This document shows positions 9,461-18,162 of a stretch of DNA of 64,000 bases, one piece after another; positions within the stretch are counted from its first letter, which is position 1, and each line of letters starts with the position of its first letter. Below the pieces are notes generated by a model, which did not search any database, was not told the origin of the DNA, and was given only the letters and a program-made list of their open reading frames with translations. The translations under genes were made by a program, and so were the position numbers. The DNA is from Bacteroidales bacterium UBA4293 (GTDB lineage Bacteria; Bacteroidota; Bacteroidia; Bacteroidales; Bacteroidaceae): contig DGVD01000011.1 of assembly GCA_002395835.1 (NCBI GenBank), forward strand, positions 187,868 through 251,867, read 5' to 3'.

Positions 9461-9958
9461 TTATTTTTTATGTGATTTGTTTTCTGGAATTGCATTGTGC
9501 ACAGGTTTTCCTCTGCCTTGTTGCCGTCTCAATTCTCTTGAATGGAACCTCATTTCTGCTTTCTTAAATAAAAAGTATTTTTTAGCTGAAACTACTTTTT
9601 GGAACTTCTTCATGTATTCCGGCTGCAATTTATAACGAGCAATTTCCAACTCATTCATCCGGCTCACCGCATTGGAGATGGTTTTATCATTTACGGTTTC
9701 TGGATCTGTTTCTCGGAGTATTTTGTTATACTCTCGGTAATATGAGCGTTCTTTATCTTTCATCTCATTATAGAGTGAAAAAAATTTGGCTGCTTCATCT
9801 TTGGTGAATCCGGCGCGCTCTGATGTAAATGCTTCAAAGCGTTGTTGATATTCTTTCGGATTAAACCTCTGACGTTGATGAGATTGTTGTTGCTGAGCGC
9901 TTATGGTCAAACTGCAGCAGAATAAGATTGATGTTATTAATAGTTGTTTCATAGCCAT
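9461..9958 (-). CDS. Periplasmic helical protein, Spy/CpxP-like in character, third gene of the sigma-factor cluster
   Basis: A 165-aa protein with a signal peptide ending ISAQ, then a Gln-rich linker and a long charged helical region containing R-RF-PKEYQQRFEAF, KDEAAKFFSLYNEM and LQPEYMKKFQKV. This resembles the small periplasmic stress proteins found with ECF sigma factors in Bacteroidetes; the Spy/CpxP comparison is by character only. It is encoded nine bases downstream of the short membrane protein and cotranscribed with the ECF sigma factor. A role in envelope stress is inferred from the context. Confidence 0.6.
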   Translation of the reverse strand: MAMKQLLITSILFCCSLTISAQQQQSHQRQRFNPKEYQQRFEAFTSERAGFTKDEAAKFFSLYNEMKDKERSYYREYNKILRETDPETVNDKTISNAVSRMNELEIARYKLQPEYMKKFQKVVSAKKYFLFKKAEMRFHSRELRRQQGRGKPVHNAIPENKSHKK

Positions 9959-9967
9959 CCCTTTTAA

Positions 9968-10321
9968 TTATTCTTCATCCGACATGTATTCGTAGTAGAT
10001 CATGGCGTCACTGATAAGTGCATAGTCTACCATATCTTCAATATAGGTTGGACTTTCAAGGGAATCTTGAGTTTGTGCCAAATCCGTAGGTCGAGAATTA
10101 TTTGTTGAGAAGTATGTGCCTAGGAGAGAACCGCTTACTAATAGGACGCAGAAAGCAGCTGCTACATACATCCAAGTTCTATTCTTGCGATGCCTGGTCA
10201 TCACCACTTCATAGTCAGGAATCTGAGCCATTATACGATCAGACAGGCTCTCAAAATATCCATCTGGAGTCTTGAACGGATTCCTGTTTCCGTAACGTGC
10301 TTTAATCTGTTCTTCTTTCAT
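9968..10321 (-). CDS. Short single-pass membrane protein, probable anti-sigma-type partner
   Basis: A 117-aa protein with a cytosolic N-terminus (about 45 residues containing FKTPDGYFESLSDRIM), one membrane helix at about residues 50-70 and an acidic C-terminal tail. The YFE..SDRI stretch is common in small Bacteroidetes proteins encoded after ECF sigma factors. It lacks a recognisable zinc anti-sigma HxxxCxxC motif. Position directly after the sigma gene and topology suggest an anti-sigma role; this is inference. Confidence 0.6.
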   Translation of the reverse strand: MKEEQIKARYGNRNPFKTPDGYFESLSDRIMAQIPDYEVVMTRHRKNRTWMYVAAAFCVLLVSGSLLGTYFSTNNSRPTDLAQTQDSLESPTYIEDMVDYALISDAMIYYEYMSDEE

Positions 10322-10351
10322 ACTTATTTGATAATTATGCAGACGAAAGGT

Positions 10352-10897
10352 TTAATAATCATCACTTAAAAATTTTTGTATTTTTTCAACAGCCAAGTGA
10401 TATGAGGCTTTCAATCCACCAACAGTAGTGCCTAATATTTCTGAAATATCTTCGTATTTCATTTCGTCGAAATATTTTAGGTTGAATACTTGACGTTGCT
10501 TGGGAGGTAAACTTTGAACTGCTGCTTGTAGTTTTGCCTCTGTCTCATCTCCATCAAAATACTCATCAGACATGAGATAGTTTACAACGGTGGCTTCCGG
10601 ATCGTCAATGGGAATGTCATTTTTATGTTTGCCTAAAAAGGCAAGCGTCTCGTTGAATGCAATACGGTATAGCCAAGTTGACACTTTTGAATCACCTCTA
10701 AAACTGCTAAGGTTAGACCATGCTTTCAAAAAGGTGTTCTGCAAGATGTCATCTGTATCATCGTGTGAAAGTACCATGCGACGAATCTGGGAATAGAGCT
10801 GGGGAGAGTATCTCTTCACCATCTCTTCAAATGCCTTCCTTTGCGTCTTAGGGTCTTGAAGGGCCATGATTAGGTTGTCTTCAGTAAATTGGTACAT
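10352..10897 (-). CDS. ECF-family RNA polymerase sigma factor
   Basis: A 181-aa protein with sigma region 2 (YSPQLYSQIRRMV, DDTDDILQNTFLKAW, STWLYRIAFNETL) and region 4 (LPPKQRQVFNLKYFDEMKYEDISEILGTTVGGLKASYHLAVEKI). It directs RNA polymerase to a small regulon, which is often envelope-related. It is followed by the short membrane protein and the periplasmic helical protein in one minus-strand operon; the membrane protein may be its anti-sigma factor. Confidence 0.9.
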   Translation of the reverse strand: MYQFTEDNLIMALQDPKTQRKAFEEMVKRYSPQLYSQIRRMVLSHDDTDDILQNTFLKAWSNLSSFRGDSKVSTWLYRIAFNETLAFLGKHKNDIPIDDPEATVVNYLMSDEYFDGDETEAKLQAAVQSLPPKQRQVFNLKYFDEMKYEDISEILGTTVGGLKASYHLAVEKIQKFLSDDY

Positions 10898-10937
10898 ATT
10901 ATTTAGATAAATATGGTAGGGAAGGTTTAATCCGTTA

Positions 10938-11852
10938 TTAAATTTGTATAATCTCGTCTTCCTTAGTTAAAAAAGTTTCCGGGAAAATTTCCCTGGCTTC
11001 ATTCAGAAGAATGTTCTCGTCATCATATCGAGCAGAGTAATGGCCAATAAAAAGTTTTTTTGCATGGCATTCTTTTGCCAAAGTGGCTGCTTGGGCTGCT
11101 GTAGAATGATATGTGGCGAAAGCTAAGTTCTTTTTATCTTCTCCAAATGTGGCTTCATGGAAAAGAATGTTCACATCCTGTAAATATTCTGCTAATTGAG
11201 GTAAATATCTTGTATCTGAACAATAGGCATAACTTCTTGTAGGGTCGGCAGGAGTGGTTAACTGGTCATTGGGGATAATGGTTCCATCGGGTAGGGTATA
11301 GTCTTTTGAATCTTTTATAGAATTTATTGCGTAAATAGGAATGTTGTATTGTCTTATTTTATCAGCTATAATGTGTTTCTTAAGAGGCTTTTCTTTAAAG
11401 AGAAAGCCACAGCATGGCACTCTATGGTTTAAGGGGAGGGACCAAACCTCTAAGGAGCGGTCTTCATAGATTAATTGATGTTTGGTAGAGTCAATTTCAT
11501 CCAATATAACTTCATAGTTCATTTCTTGGCAGAAGTAATCTATTTGTGGTTGTAGTATATTTCTTAGTGGGGCAGGTGCATGTACATAAAGCTGTGCTGT
11601 GCGTCCTAATAGGTTGAAGGTTGAAATAAGCCCCATTAACCCAAAGAAGTGATCTCCATGAAGGTGTGAGATGAAAATATGTCCCAATTTGTTGAAATTC
11701 AACTTGTTTCTTCGGAATTGAATCTGAGTTCCTTCTCCACAGTCGATTAAGAACAATTTATTGCGCAAGTTTACAACCTGCGCAGCATTGAAGTGCCTGC
11801 TTGTGGGCAGTGCACAGCCACACCCTAATATAACAACCTCGAATTTCTCCAA
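10938..11852 (-). CDS. rnz: Ribonuclease Z
   Basis: A 304-aa metallo-beta-lactamase-fold nuclease that trims tRNA 3' ends. The zinc motif HLHGDHFFGL is near residue 62, with an early GCGCALPT strand, HRVPCCGFLF (the segment preceding the exosite), FHEATFGED and FIGHYSARY with further metal ligands. Length fits the short RNase Z class. It lies 12 bases downstream of the rpsA terminator hairpin on the minus strand, so it may depend on readthrough or a local promoter. Confidence 0.92.
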   Translation of the reverse strand: MEKFEVVILGCGCALPTSRHFNAAQVVNLRNKLFLIDCGEGTQIQFRRNKLNFNKLGHIFISHLHGDHFFGLMGLISTFNLLGRTAQLYVHAPAPLRNILQPQIDYFCQEMNYEVILDEIDSTKHQLIYEDRSLEVWSLPLNHRVPCCGFLFKEKPLKKHIIADKIRQYNIPIYAINSIKDSKDYTLPDGTIIPNDQLTTPADPTRSYAYCSDTRYLPQLAEYLQDVNILFHEATFGEDKKNLAFATYHSTAAQAATLAKECHAKKLFIGHYSARYDDENILLNEAREIFPETFLTKEDEIIQI

Positions 11853-11864
11853 TTGTTTTACAAT

Positions 11865-11900
11865 AAAAGGGCTACGCCAACTTATAGCGCAGCCCTTTTT
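11865..11900 (-). terminator. Terminator after rpsA
   Basis: On the minus strand AAAAGGGCTGCGC pairs with GCGTAGCCCTTTT (13 bp, one G-U pair) around a short loop. It lies between the rpsA stop and the start of rnz. Confidence 0.75.
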
Positions 11901-11918
11901 ATATAGTCAGTAATCTAA

Positions 11919-13715
11919 TTACTTCTTACCTTCCAGCTGAGCCTTTAAAGCTGCCAGTGCATCGATGTCACCAAGAGTGGTAGATGCTGCCTGATTCTGG
12001 ATTGAAGGAGCTGCTTCCTCACGACGAGCTGCAGCCTTCTTTGCTGCATTTTGTTTTCTTTCAGCACGAGCTTCAGCACGAGCTTTATCTTCGTGGATAC
12101 GGCTGTGAGACAAAATGATACGCTTGCTGCCCTTATTAAACTCAATTACCTTGAATTCCAAAGTCTCGTTCAACTGAGCCTGAGAACCATCTTCTTTTAC
12201 TAAGTGCTTTGGAGTTGCAAAACCTTCAACACCTTCACCCAAAGAAATTACAGCACCCTTATCCAATACCTGTACAATGGTACCTTCATGGATAGAATCA
12301 ACTTTGAATTCTTCTTCGTACTTGTCCCAAGGATTGTCTTCCAATTGCTTGTGACCAAGGCTTAAACGGCGGTTCTCCTTGTCAATTTCAAGAACTTGAA
12401 CTTCAATAGGTGCACCAATCTGAGTGAATTCTGATGGATGCTTAACCTTCTTGGTCCAAGAAAGATCTGAAATGTGAATCAAACCATCCACACCTTCCTC
12501 AATTTCTACAAAGATACCAAAGTTAGTGAAGTTTCTAACTTTTGCAGTGTGCTGAGAACCTACAGGGTATCTCTCTTCGATATTCTCCCATGGATCTGCC
12601 TTCAACTGCTTGATGCCTAATGACATCTTGCGCTCTGCACGGTCCAAGGTTAAAATTACAGCTTCTACCTCATCACCTACTTTCATGAAATCCTGAGCTG
12701 AACGCAAGTGCTGGCTCCAAGACATTTCAGAAACGTGAATCAAACCTTCTACTCCAGGAGCGATTTCAATGAATGCTCCATAATCAGCCATAACGACAAC
12801 CTTACCCTTGACATGATCGCCAACTTTCAAATCTGGATCCAAAGCATCCCATGGGTGTGGAGTCAACTGCTTCAAACCAAGAGCAATGCGCTTCTTCTCC
12901 TCATCGAAATCAAGAATAACGACTTGGATCTTCTGATCAAGCTGAACAACCTCTGTTGGATCACTTACACGGCCCCATGACAAATCGGTAATGTGAATCA
13001 AACCATCTACGCCACCAAGGTCGATGAATACACCATAAGAGGTGATATTTTTAACGGTACCCTCAAGAATCTGACCCTTCTCGAGCTTGCCGATAATTTC
13101 CTTCTTTTGAGATTCCAGTTCTTCCTCAACAAGAGCCTTGTGAGAAACAACCACATTCTTGAATTCCTGATTGATCTTTACAATCTTGAATTCCATAGTC
13201 TTACCTACGAATACGTCGTAGTCACGGATAGGCTTAACATCAATCTGGGAACCTGGTAAGAATGCTTCAATACCAAATACGTCAACAATCATACCACCCT
13301 TAGTGCGGCATTTAACGTAACCCTTAACGATTTCTTCCTTCTCAAGAGCCTCATTAACTCGATCCCAAGAACGTGCTGCACGAGCTTTCTTGTGTGAAAG
13401 AATCAACTGACCCTTCTTGTCCTCCTGGTTTTCGATGAATACTTCAACAGTATCACCAACTTTCAAGTCAGGATTATAACGGAATTCGCTCATAGGAATA
13501 ATACCATCTGACTTGTAGCCGATGTTAACTACTGCTTCACGCTTATTCAATGCGATAACAGTACCATCTACAACTTCTGCGTTGTTTACCTTGTTCAGAG
13601 TGGCATCATAAGCCTTCTCCATTTCTTCCTTACTGATGTTGACTTCAGCAGCTCCACTTTCGTAAGCTTCCCAATCGAAATCTTCAACAGGAGTAATGTT
13701 TTTTAAATTTTCCAT
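11919..13715 (-). CDS. rpsA: 30S ribosomal protein S1
   Basis: A 598-aa protein with six S1 RNA-binding domains in a row, recognisable by repeats such as GYVKCRTKGGMIVDV, GTVKNITSYGVFIDLGG, GKVVVMADYGAFIEI and AKVRNFTNFGIFVEI, each followed by a GLIH-type strand. S1 binds mRNA on the 30S subunit and helps initiation, which matters in a group with few Shine-Dalgarno sites. The C-terminal tail is Ala/Arg/Lys-rich and low-complexity. A TAACTTTG -7 box on the minus strand at 13782-13789 gives a leader of about 60 bases; a hairpin terminator follows the gene. Confidence 0.96.
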   Translation of the reverse strand: MENLKNITPVEDFDWEAYESGAAEVNISKEEMEKAYDATLNKVNNAEVVDGTVIALNKREAVVNIGYKSDGIIPMSEFRYNPDLKVGDTVEVFIENQEDKKGQLILSHKKARAARSWDRVNEALEKEEIVKGYVKCRTKGGMIVDVFGIEAFLPGSQIDVKPIRDYDVFVGKTMEFKIVKINQEFKNVVVSHKALVEEELESQKKEIIGKLEKGQILEGTVKNITSYGVFIDLGGVDGLIHITDLSWGRVSDPTEVVQLDQKIQVVILDFDEEKKRIALGLKQLTPHPWDALDPDLKVGDHVKGKVVVMADYGAFIEIAPGVEGLIHVSEMSWSQHLRSAQDFMKVGDEVEAVILTLDRAERKMSLGIKQLKADPWENIEERYPVGSQHTAKVRNFTNFGIFVEIEEGVDGLIHISDLSWTKKVKHPSEFTQIGAPIEVQVLEIDKENRRLSLGHKQLEDNPWDKYEEEFKVDSIHEGTIVQVLDKGAVISLGEGVEGFATPKHLVKEDGSQAQLNETLEFKVIEFNKGSKRIILSHSRIHEDKARAEARAERKQNAAKKAAARREEAAPSIQNQAASTTLGDIDALAALKAQLEGKK

Positions 13716-13781
13716 GTAGTTAAATAATTGATAAATAATAAATTAATACGGTTAGACTTTATGTTGTTAAAAATCCGGGTG

Positions 13782-13789
13782 CAAAGTTA
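13782..13789 (-). promoter_or_regulatory. -7 promoter box of rpsA
   Basis: CAAAGTTA on the plus strand reads TAACTTTG on the minus strand, matching TAnnTTTG, 67 bases upstream of the rpsA ATG. Confidence 0.55.
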
Positions 13790-13847
13790 AATAAAAAACT
13801 TAATTGTACCTAATAAATGAAGACCTTTTATTCTATAGAAAATAAAA

Positions 13848-13876
13848 AAAAGAGGTCGCAAATTACAGCCTCTTTT
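13848..13876 (-). terminator. Terminator after the small winged-helix gene
   Basis: AAAAGAGG and CCTCTTTT form a stem with a 13-base loop; on the minus strand it is followed by a run of T. It is located 32 bases after the stop of the 13908-14114 gene. Confidence 0.65.
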
Positions 13877-13907
13877 CTATAGAATTAAAGAAAATAATTT
13901 TGTACGA

Positions 13908-14114
13908 TTACTTAAGCGCGAAAGTCAACTCATCCTCTGTTTCGGTCACTACCAATTTGTCCTCACGAAGCAACCAACCAATAGCTAGGAACAAATCTTT
14001 GTCAGCTTTAATCTTGGTAACTTTCTTCAAAGCCTTTTGAGTTAAACCTTCTTTGTTTTCGTTCAGAGCGGTCCAGATAGCACCTGCCAGCTCACCTGCT
14101 TTTGTCTCTAACAT
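13908..14114 (-). CDS. Small winged helix-turn-helix protein (DUF2582-like)
   Basis: A 68-aa protein. The sequence AGAIWTALNENKEGLTQKALKK..LFLAIGWLLREDKLVV fits a compact winged helix found in Bacteroidetes and archaea. DNA binding is likely but the target is unknown. It stands alone: a TACTTTTG box on the minus strand at 14185-14192 and a terminator at 13848-13876 frame it as its own transcription unit. Confidence 0.75.
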   Translation of the reverse strand: MLETKAGELAGAIWTALNENKEGLTQKALKKVTKIKADKDLFLAIGWLLREDKLVVTETEDELTFALK

Positions 14115-14296
14115 AATCTCAAATTTTTAAATTAAACAATCTTTTAATTACCTAAAAATGTTTTTAGGTTGCTGTTATCGCGCACAAAAGTACTGCTTTT
14201 CTTTTAAATATCCAAAAAAAATAAAGAAAAACAGATGAGATTGAGCAAATTAAAGCCTTTTTGGAGGGTTTTGTTGCTCAAATGAGTTTGTTTTAT

Positions 14297-14304
14297 TAAA
14301 TTTG
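14297..14304 (+). promoter_or_regulatory. -7 promoter box of the esterase-LysM gene
   Basis: TAAATTTG at 14297-14304, 28 bases before the ATG at 14332. A TTG codon at 14302 that could extend the frame lies inside this box, so the later ATG is the right start. Confidence 0.6.
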
Positions 14305-14331
14305 CATTTGTTCTTTTCTAAAAATGAACGG

Positions 14332-15330
14332 ATGAAAAAGCTTTTATTTTTATTTTTGCTAAGTTCTTTTTACACTTATGTGTTTTCCCAGGATTTGGTT
14401 CCGATGAGAGGAAAAATTAAGGGTGGATATGATTTCTGGTTGTATGAGCCTAAAGGCTGGGAAGCGGATTCTATTCAGAAACCTTTAGTCGTATTTCTAC
14501 ATGGAGCTAGTCTTTGTGGAAGAAATCTTGACCGGGTGAGAAGGTATGGTACTCTAGATGCGTTGGACCGAGGCCGAATGATTGATGCTTTTGTATTAGC
14601 TCCTCAAAATCCTGGCGGTGCCTGGAAGCCTTCAATGATTATGGATGCTGTAAATTGGGTGTCGGAAAACTACCAAGTGGATACAAACAGAATTTATGTT
14701 TTGGGAATGAGCCTTGGTGGCTATGGTACGATTGATTTTGCGGCTACTTATCCAGATAAAATAGCTGCAGCTATGGCCATTTGTGGCGGTGGAACTGTAA
14801 AGAATTTAGAAGATCTTAATTCTATCCCCTTATGGATTCTACACGGAACTGCAGATAAGGCTGTTCCTATATCTCATTCCGATAAAGTGGTAGAGGCCAT
14901 GAAGAAAAATGGTGATGCTACTCGTCTCATTTACACCCGTTTAAAAGGGTTGAATCATGGACGTCCTGCTAGAATATTCTATTTAAATGAAACCTATGAA
15001 TGGCTGTTTTTGCATTCATTGCTGGATGAGGAACGTCCTGTTAATAAAGATTTTTTAATCACACCAGAAAGGTTGCAGACGGCATATAGGGACCTGGGAA
15101 GAAGGGGACACTTGCCAGTCAGTTCATCTGTTAATAAATTGGAATCTGAAACCCAACAGCAGAAGGAAGTGGCATCTGAGATAGCTTCTGCTCAATACTA
15201 TAAAGTCCGTAGTGGCGATAACCTTTCCAGTATAGCAAAAAAGCACAAAGTTTCTATAGTAAGTATTCGAAATTTGAACAACTTAACGAGTGATAGATTA
15301 AGTATTGGTCAACGTCTTCGTATCAGATAA
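14332..15330 (+). CDS. Secreted alpha/beta-hydrolase esterase with C-terminal LysM domain
   Basis: A 332-aa protein with a signal peptide (MKKLLFLFLLSSFYTYVFSQ). The alpha/beta-hydrolase core contains LVVFLHGAS (oxyanion strand), LGMSLGGYGTIDFA (nucleophile Ser in GMSLGG) and LNHGRPARIF (likely catalytic His). A LysM module occupies about the last 45 residues (YYKVRSGDNLSSIAKKHKV). The pairing suggests an esterase held at peptidoglycan. The catalytic domain belongs to the phospholipase/carboxylesterase or PHB-depolymerase-like group; its substrate is unknown. It precedes the primary sigma gene, which has its own promoter. Confidence 0.8.
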   Translation: MKKLLFLFLLSSFYTYVFSQDLVPMRGKIKGGYDFWLYEPKGWEADSIQKPLVVFLHGASLCGRNLDRVRRYGTLDALDRGRMIDAFVLAPQNPGGAWKPSMIMDAVNWVSENYQVDTNRIYVLGMSLGGYGTIDFAATYPDKIAAAMAICGGGTVKNLEDLNSIPLWILHGTADKAVPISHSDKVVEAMKKNGDATRLIYTRLKGLNHGRPARIFYLNETYEWLFLHSLLDEERPVNKDFLITPERLQTAYRDLGRRGHLPVSSSVNKLESETQQQKEVASEIASAQYYKVRSGDNLSSIAKKHKVSIVSIRNLNNLTSDRLSIGQRLRIR

Positions 15331-15363
15331 CTTAAAATCTTCTATTTTTTATTAAAAAGTAGG

Positions 15364-15392
15364 TTTGTTCTTGAAAAAAAATAGTAATTTTG
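15364..15392 (+). promoter_or_regulatory. Promoter of the primary sigma factor gene
   Basis: TTTG at 15364-15367 and TAATTTTG at 15385-15392 are separated by 17 bases and match the Bacteroidetes -33/-7 consensus. The ATG of rpoD follows at 15415. Confidence 0.65.
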
Positions 15393-15414
15393 TGGCCAAA
15401 TTGTATTTTATAGA

Positions 15415-16278
15415 ATGAGACAGCTTAAAATTAATAGAAGTATCACCAATCGTAACAGTGCTGCATTGGATAAGTATCTTGTTGAGATTGGTCGTGAAGA
15501 GTTGATTACGGTTGAAGAAGAAGTTGAATTGGCCCAGAAGATTCGTCAGGGTGATGCTAAGGCTTTGGAGCGCTTAACTCGTGCAAATCTTCGCTTTGTG
15601 GTATCAGTAGCAAAACAGTATCAGAATCAGGGTTTGACATTACCGGATTTAGTGAATGAAGGAAACTTGGGCCTGATTAAGGCTGCTCAGAAATTTGATG
15701 AAACTCGTGGATTTAAGTTTATCTCCTATGCAGTCTGGTGGATTCGTCAGAGTATTCTACAGGCATTGGCTGAACAGGCTCGTATCGTTCGTCTTCCTTT
15801 GAATCAGGTGGGATCCCTGAATAAGATCAATAAGGCTTTGGCTCGTTTTGAGCAGGAGAATGGGCGTCGTCCTTCTACCGATGAGTTGGCCGATCAGCTA
15901 GGTGAAGACGAGGATCGTATTCAGTTGGCATTGCGTTCCAGTGGCCGTCATATATCCATGGATGCTCCATTCCAGGATGGAGATAATGACAATTGTATGA
16001 TGGACGTGATGGCTTCAGATTCTCCTTCTACAGATAATGAAATGGACAAGGAATCACTTCGAATTGAGTTGGAGCGTTCCTTGAAAAAAATCCTCACAGA
16101 AAAAGAAATTCAAGTCATAAAAATGTCTTTCGGCATAGGTATGCCAGAACGTTCTCTGGAGGAAATTGGCGCACATTTTGATTTGACTCGTGAGCGTGTG
16201 CGTCAAATTAAAGAAAAATCTTTGAAGAAGTTGCGTGAAGATGTCAACAGCTCTATTTTGAAGAAATTCTTGGGCTAA
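15415..16278 (+). CDS. rpoD: Primary RNA polymerase sigma factor, Bacteroidetes type
   Basis: A 287-aa group 1 sigma factor lacking the long region 1.1 and the non-conserved insertion of proteobacterial sigma-70. Region 1.2 is [14 protein letters not shown], region 2 is [32 protein letters not shown] with [14 protein letters not shown], and region 4 is [29 protein letters not shown]. It is expected to recognise the TTTG/TAnnTTTG promoters seen across the window. The flavodoxin-ferredoxin gene starts four bases after its stop, so the two are cotranscribed. Confidence 0.95.
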   Translation: MRQLKINRSITNRNSAALDKYLVEIGREELITVEEEVELAQKIRQGDAKALERLTRANLRFVVSVAKQYQNQGLTLPDLVNEGNLGLIKAAQKFDETRGFKFISYAVWWIRQSILQALAEQARIVRLPLNQVGSLNKINKALARFEQENGRRPSTDELADQLGEDEDRIQLALRSSGRHISMDAPFQDGDNDNCMMDVMASDSPSTDNEMDKESLRIELERSLKKILTEKEIQVIKMSFGIGMPERSLEEIGAHFDLTRERVRQIKEKSLKKLREDVNSSILKKFLG

Positions 16279-16281
16279 AAT

Positions 16282-17043
16282 ATGATTGCTTATTTTTCTG
16301 GAACAGGTAATACAGAGTGGGTAGCCCGTAAGCTATCCACTCTTGTTTGTGATGCCCAATTGGTTAATATGGCTCATGATAATCATGTGGATTGGCAGAA
16401 TGTCCAGATACTAGGTATACTTTTTCCAGTGCATGCATGGGGCATTCCTTCCCTTGTAAAGCGTTTCATTACTTCCATACCTCAAAATCATGTTATACCT
16501 TATATATATATGGTTTGTACATGCGGGGATGATATAGGAGAAACTTTGGCTCTTTTTAATGGCTTAATGGAAGACAGGGGACAGTCGTGCAGTTTAGCTT
16601 GCTCTGTTCAAATGCCTAATACTTATGTTAATCTTCCAGGCTTTGATGTGGATCCCATTTTACTTCAGAAAGAAAAAGTGAGGAGGGCTGAAGATCGTTT
16701 GAAAGTCATCGCACAGAGAATCTGCCAGAAAGAGAAGGTTGTCGATGTGGTTAAGGGGGATTTCCCTAAATTGAAAAGTGGACCTTTCCGTTCTCTTTTT
16801 AGGCGTTTCCTAGTCAAGGACTCTTATTTCCATTTTACAACTGATTGTGTGGGATGCGGCCATTGTGAGGGGATTTGCCCTGTGGGGAATATACAGATAA
16901 AGGATAAACATCCCTTATGGTTGGGAAATGGGAATTGTATGACTTGTATGGCTTGTTATCATTCATGTCCCAAGCATGCCATACGGTTCGGAAAGTTTAC
17001 AGACGACAAGGGACAGTACTTATTTGAGAATTTAATGCATTAA
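16282..17043 (+). CDS. EFR1-family cytosolic flavodoxin-ferredoxin protein
   Basis: A 253-aa protein with an N-terminal flavodoxin-like domain (YFSGTGNTEWVARKL binds the FMN phosphate; PVHAWGIP follows) and a C-terminal 2[4Fe-4S] ferredoxin (CVGCGHCEGICP and CMTCMACYHSCP). It should move electrons in the cytosol; partners are unknown. No signal peptide. It lies in an operon between rpoD and the HpaII-like nuclease gene. A second protein of the same architecture, but with a Tat signal, is encoded at 61577. Confidence 0.88.
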   Translation: MIAYFSGTGNTEWVARKLSTLVCDAQLVNMAHDNHVDWQNVQILGILFPVHAWGIPSLVKRFITSIPQNHVIPYIYMVCTCGDDIGETLALFNGLMEDRGQSCSLACSVQMPNTYVNLPGFDVDPILLQKEKVRRAEDRLKVIAQRICQKEKVVDVVKGDFPKLKSGPFRSLFRRFLVKDSYFHFTTDCVGCGHCEGICPVGNIQIKDKHPLWLGNGNCMTCMACYHSCPKHAIRFGKFTDDKGQYLFENLMH

Positions 17044-17047
17044 GGTT

Positions 17048-18130
17048 ATGGCTTTTACTGCAACCAGACGTGAATGGTCTGAATTGTATACATTCTTATA
17101 TTTACTTCATGAAGGATGTGTCACATTGGGAAATGAACAGGGCGAAGGAACTTCCAGGGTTCTAGCTATTGCTTATATCCTTCGGAAGGAGCAGAATAAT
17201 TTCCGCAAGTATTATGTACTGGAAAAGGAAATTCATGTAGTGGGTGAGGACATGGATTCACATTTCATTCGTGAAGATTTTGGAATTGCATCTAGTTTAA
17301 TATTGGATGTATTGACAAAGTGCCATGAAGACGAAGTGGAATCTCCTGAAGGAGTGGAAGAGTTCTTGAATGAGCTGGGTATTTATTCCCTTAGTGCTAG
17401 AGCAGAGGATGGTACAGATGTTCAGATCGCTTTTTATAGTGTGGATGCTGTTCCGGTTGGTTTTCGTATACTTACCAAATTAGGAGGCATGCGTCCTTTA
17501 TTGGATGGCGGGCGTGCAGCTAATATTAAGTTTGAACAGACGGGCGTTCGTTTTTCTAGTCCTGCCATAAACAAAATAAACAGTCTAGAGACTCCTCATG
17601 AGGTATTGGATAGAATCCTTATGATAGAGCGTCTAGGAGGGCAACTTAAATTTAATGATGCTGCGGATAAGATATTCCGTAGCAACTTACATCTTATCGA
17701 CCTCCATTTTCCTCGTGTATTGGGGGAAATGGCTCGTATCTTTTATATGGAGGATGTTAATAAGGTAAGTGAATTGGTGGAACGCATGAAGGTGCAAAAT
17801 CCTTTGAAGATTAAGGATGAACTTATACGTAAGCATGGATACTATGAATATAAAATGAAAGAGTTTTTGTTAGCCATAGCCCAAGGTATGCGTCCGGCAA
17901 AATTGTATAATGGAGTGGAAAGCGCCATCGGTGGTATGCTTGTCATGGATTCAAAAGGCTCAATTATGTGCTATTATAAAAATGAGAGGCAAACTTTTGC
18001 AAATTATCTTTATAACAATACTCGTTTTTTAAAGGGTGATTTGCAAAAAGACCATTATGGTTATTTAGAACGTGAAAACGGCTTGTATTATTTAAGGCTG
18101 AATGTGAAGGTCGGTTTGATAAAGAAATAA
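17048..18130 (+). CDS. HpaII-family restriction endonuclease-like protein, no partner methylase nearby
   Basis: A 360-aa protein. The start (TRREWSELYTFLYLLHEG), the centre (GFRILTKLGGMRPLLDGGRAANIKFE) and the end (NNTRFLKGDLQKDHYGYLERENGLYYLRLNVKVGLI) resemble what I recall of HpaII-type type II restriction enzymes, which cut CCGG. Length matches R.HpaII (about 358 aa). This is pattern recognition, not a search. No cytosine methyltransferase is encoded nearby, and the gene lies four bases after the ferredoxin in the rpoD operon, which is unusual for a restriction enzyme. A housekeeping or vestigial role cannot be excluded. Confidence 0.6.
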   Translation: MAFTATRREWSELYTFLYLLHEGCVTLGNEQGEGTSRVLAIAYILRKEQNNFRKYYVLEKEIHVVGEDMDSHFIREDFGIASSLILDVLTKCHEDEVESPEGVEEFLNELGIYSLSARAEDGTDVQIAFYSVDAVPVGFRILTKLGGMRPLLDGGRAANIKFEQTGVRFSSPAINKINSLETPHEVLDRILMIERLGGQLKFNDAADKIFRSNLHLIDLHFPRVLGEMARIFYMEDVNKVSELVERMKVQNPLKIKDELIRKHGYYEYKMKEFLLAIAQGMRPAKLYNGVESAIGGMLVMDSKGSIMCYYKNERQTFANYLYNNTRFLKGDLQKDHYGYLERENGLYYLRLNVKVGLIKK

Positions 18131-18131
18131 A

Positions 18132-18160
18132 AAAAGGGCTCGTTTAAAGCGGGCCCTTTT
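18132..18160. terminator. Bidirectional terminator between convergent genes
   Basis: AAAAGGGCTCG pairs with CGGGCCCTTTT (11 bp, one G-U), loop of 7, T-rich tail on the plus strand and A-rich lead that serves the minus strand. It separates the HpaII-like gene from the GH13 gene. Confidence 0.8.
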
Positions 18161-18162
18161 CT

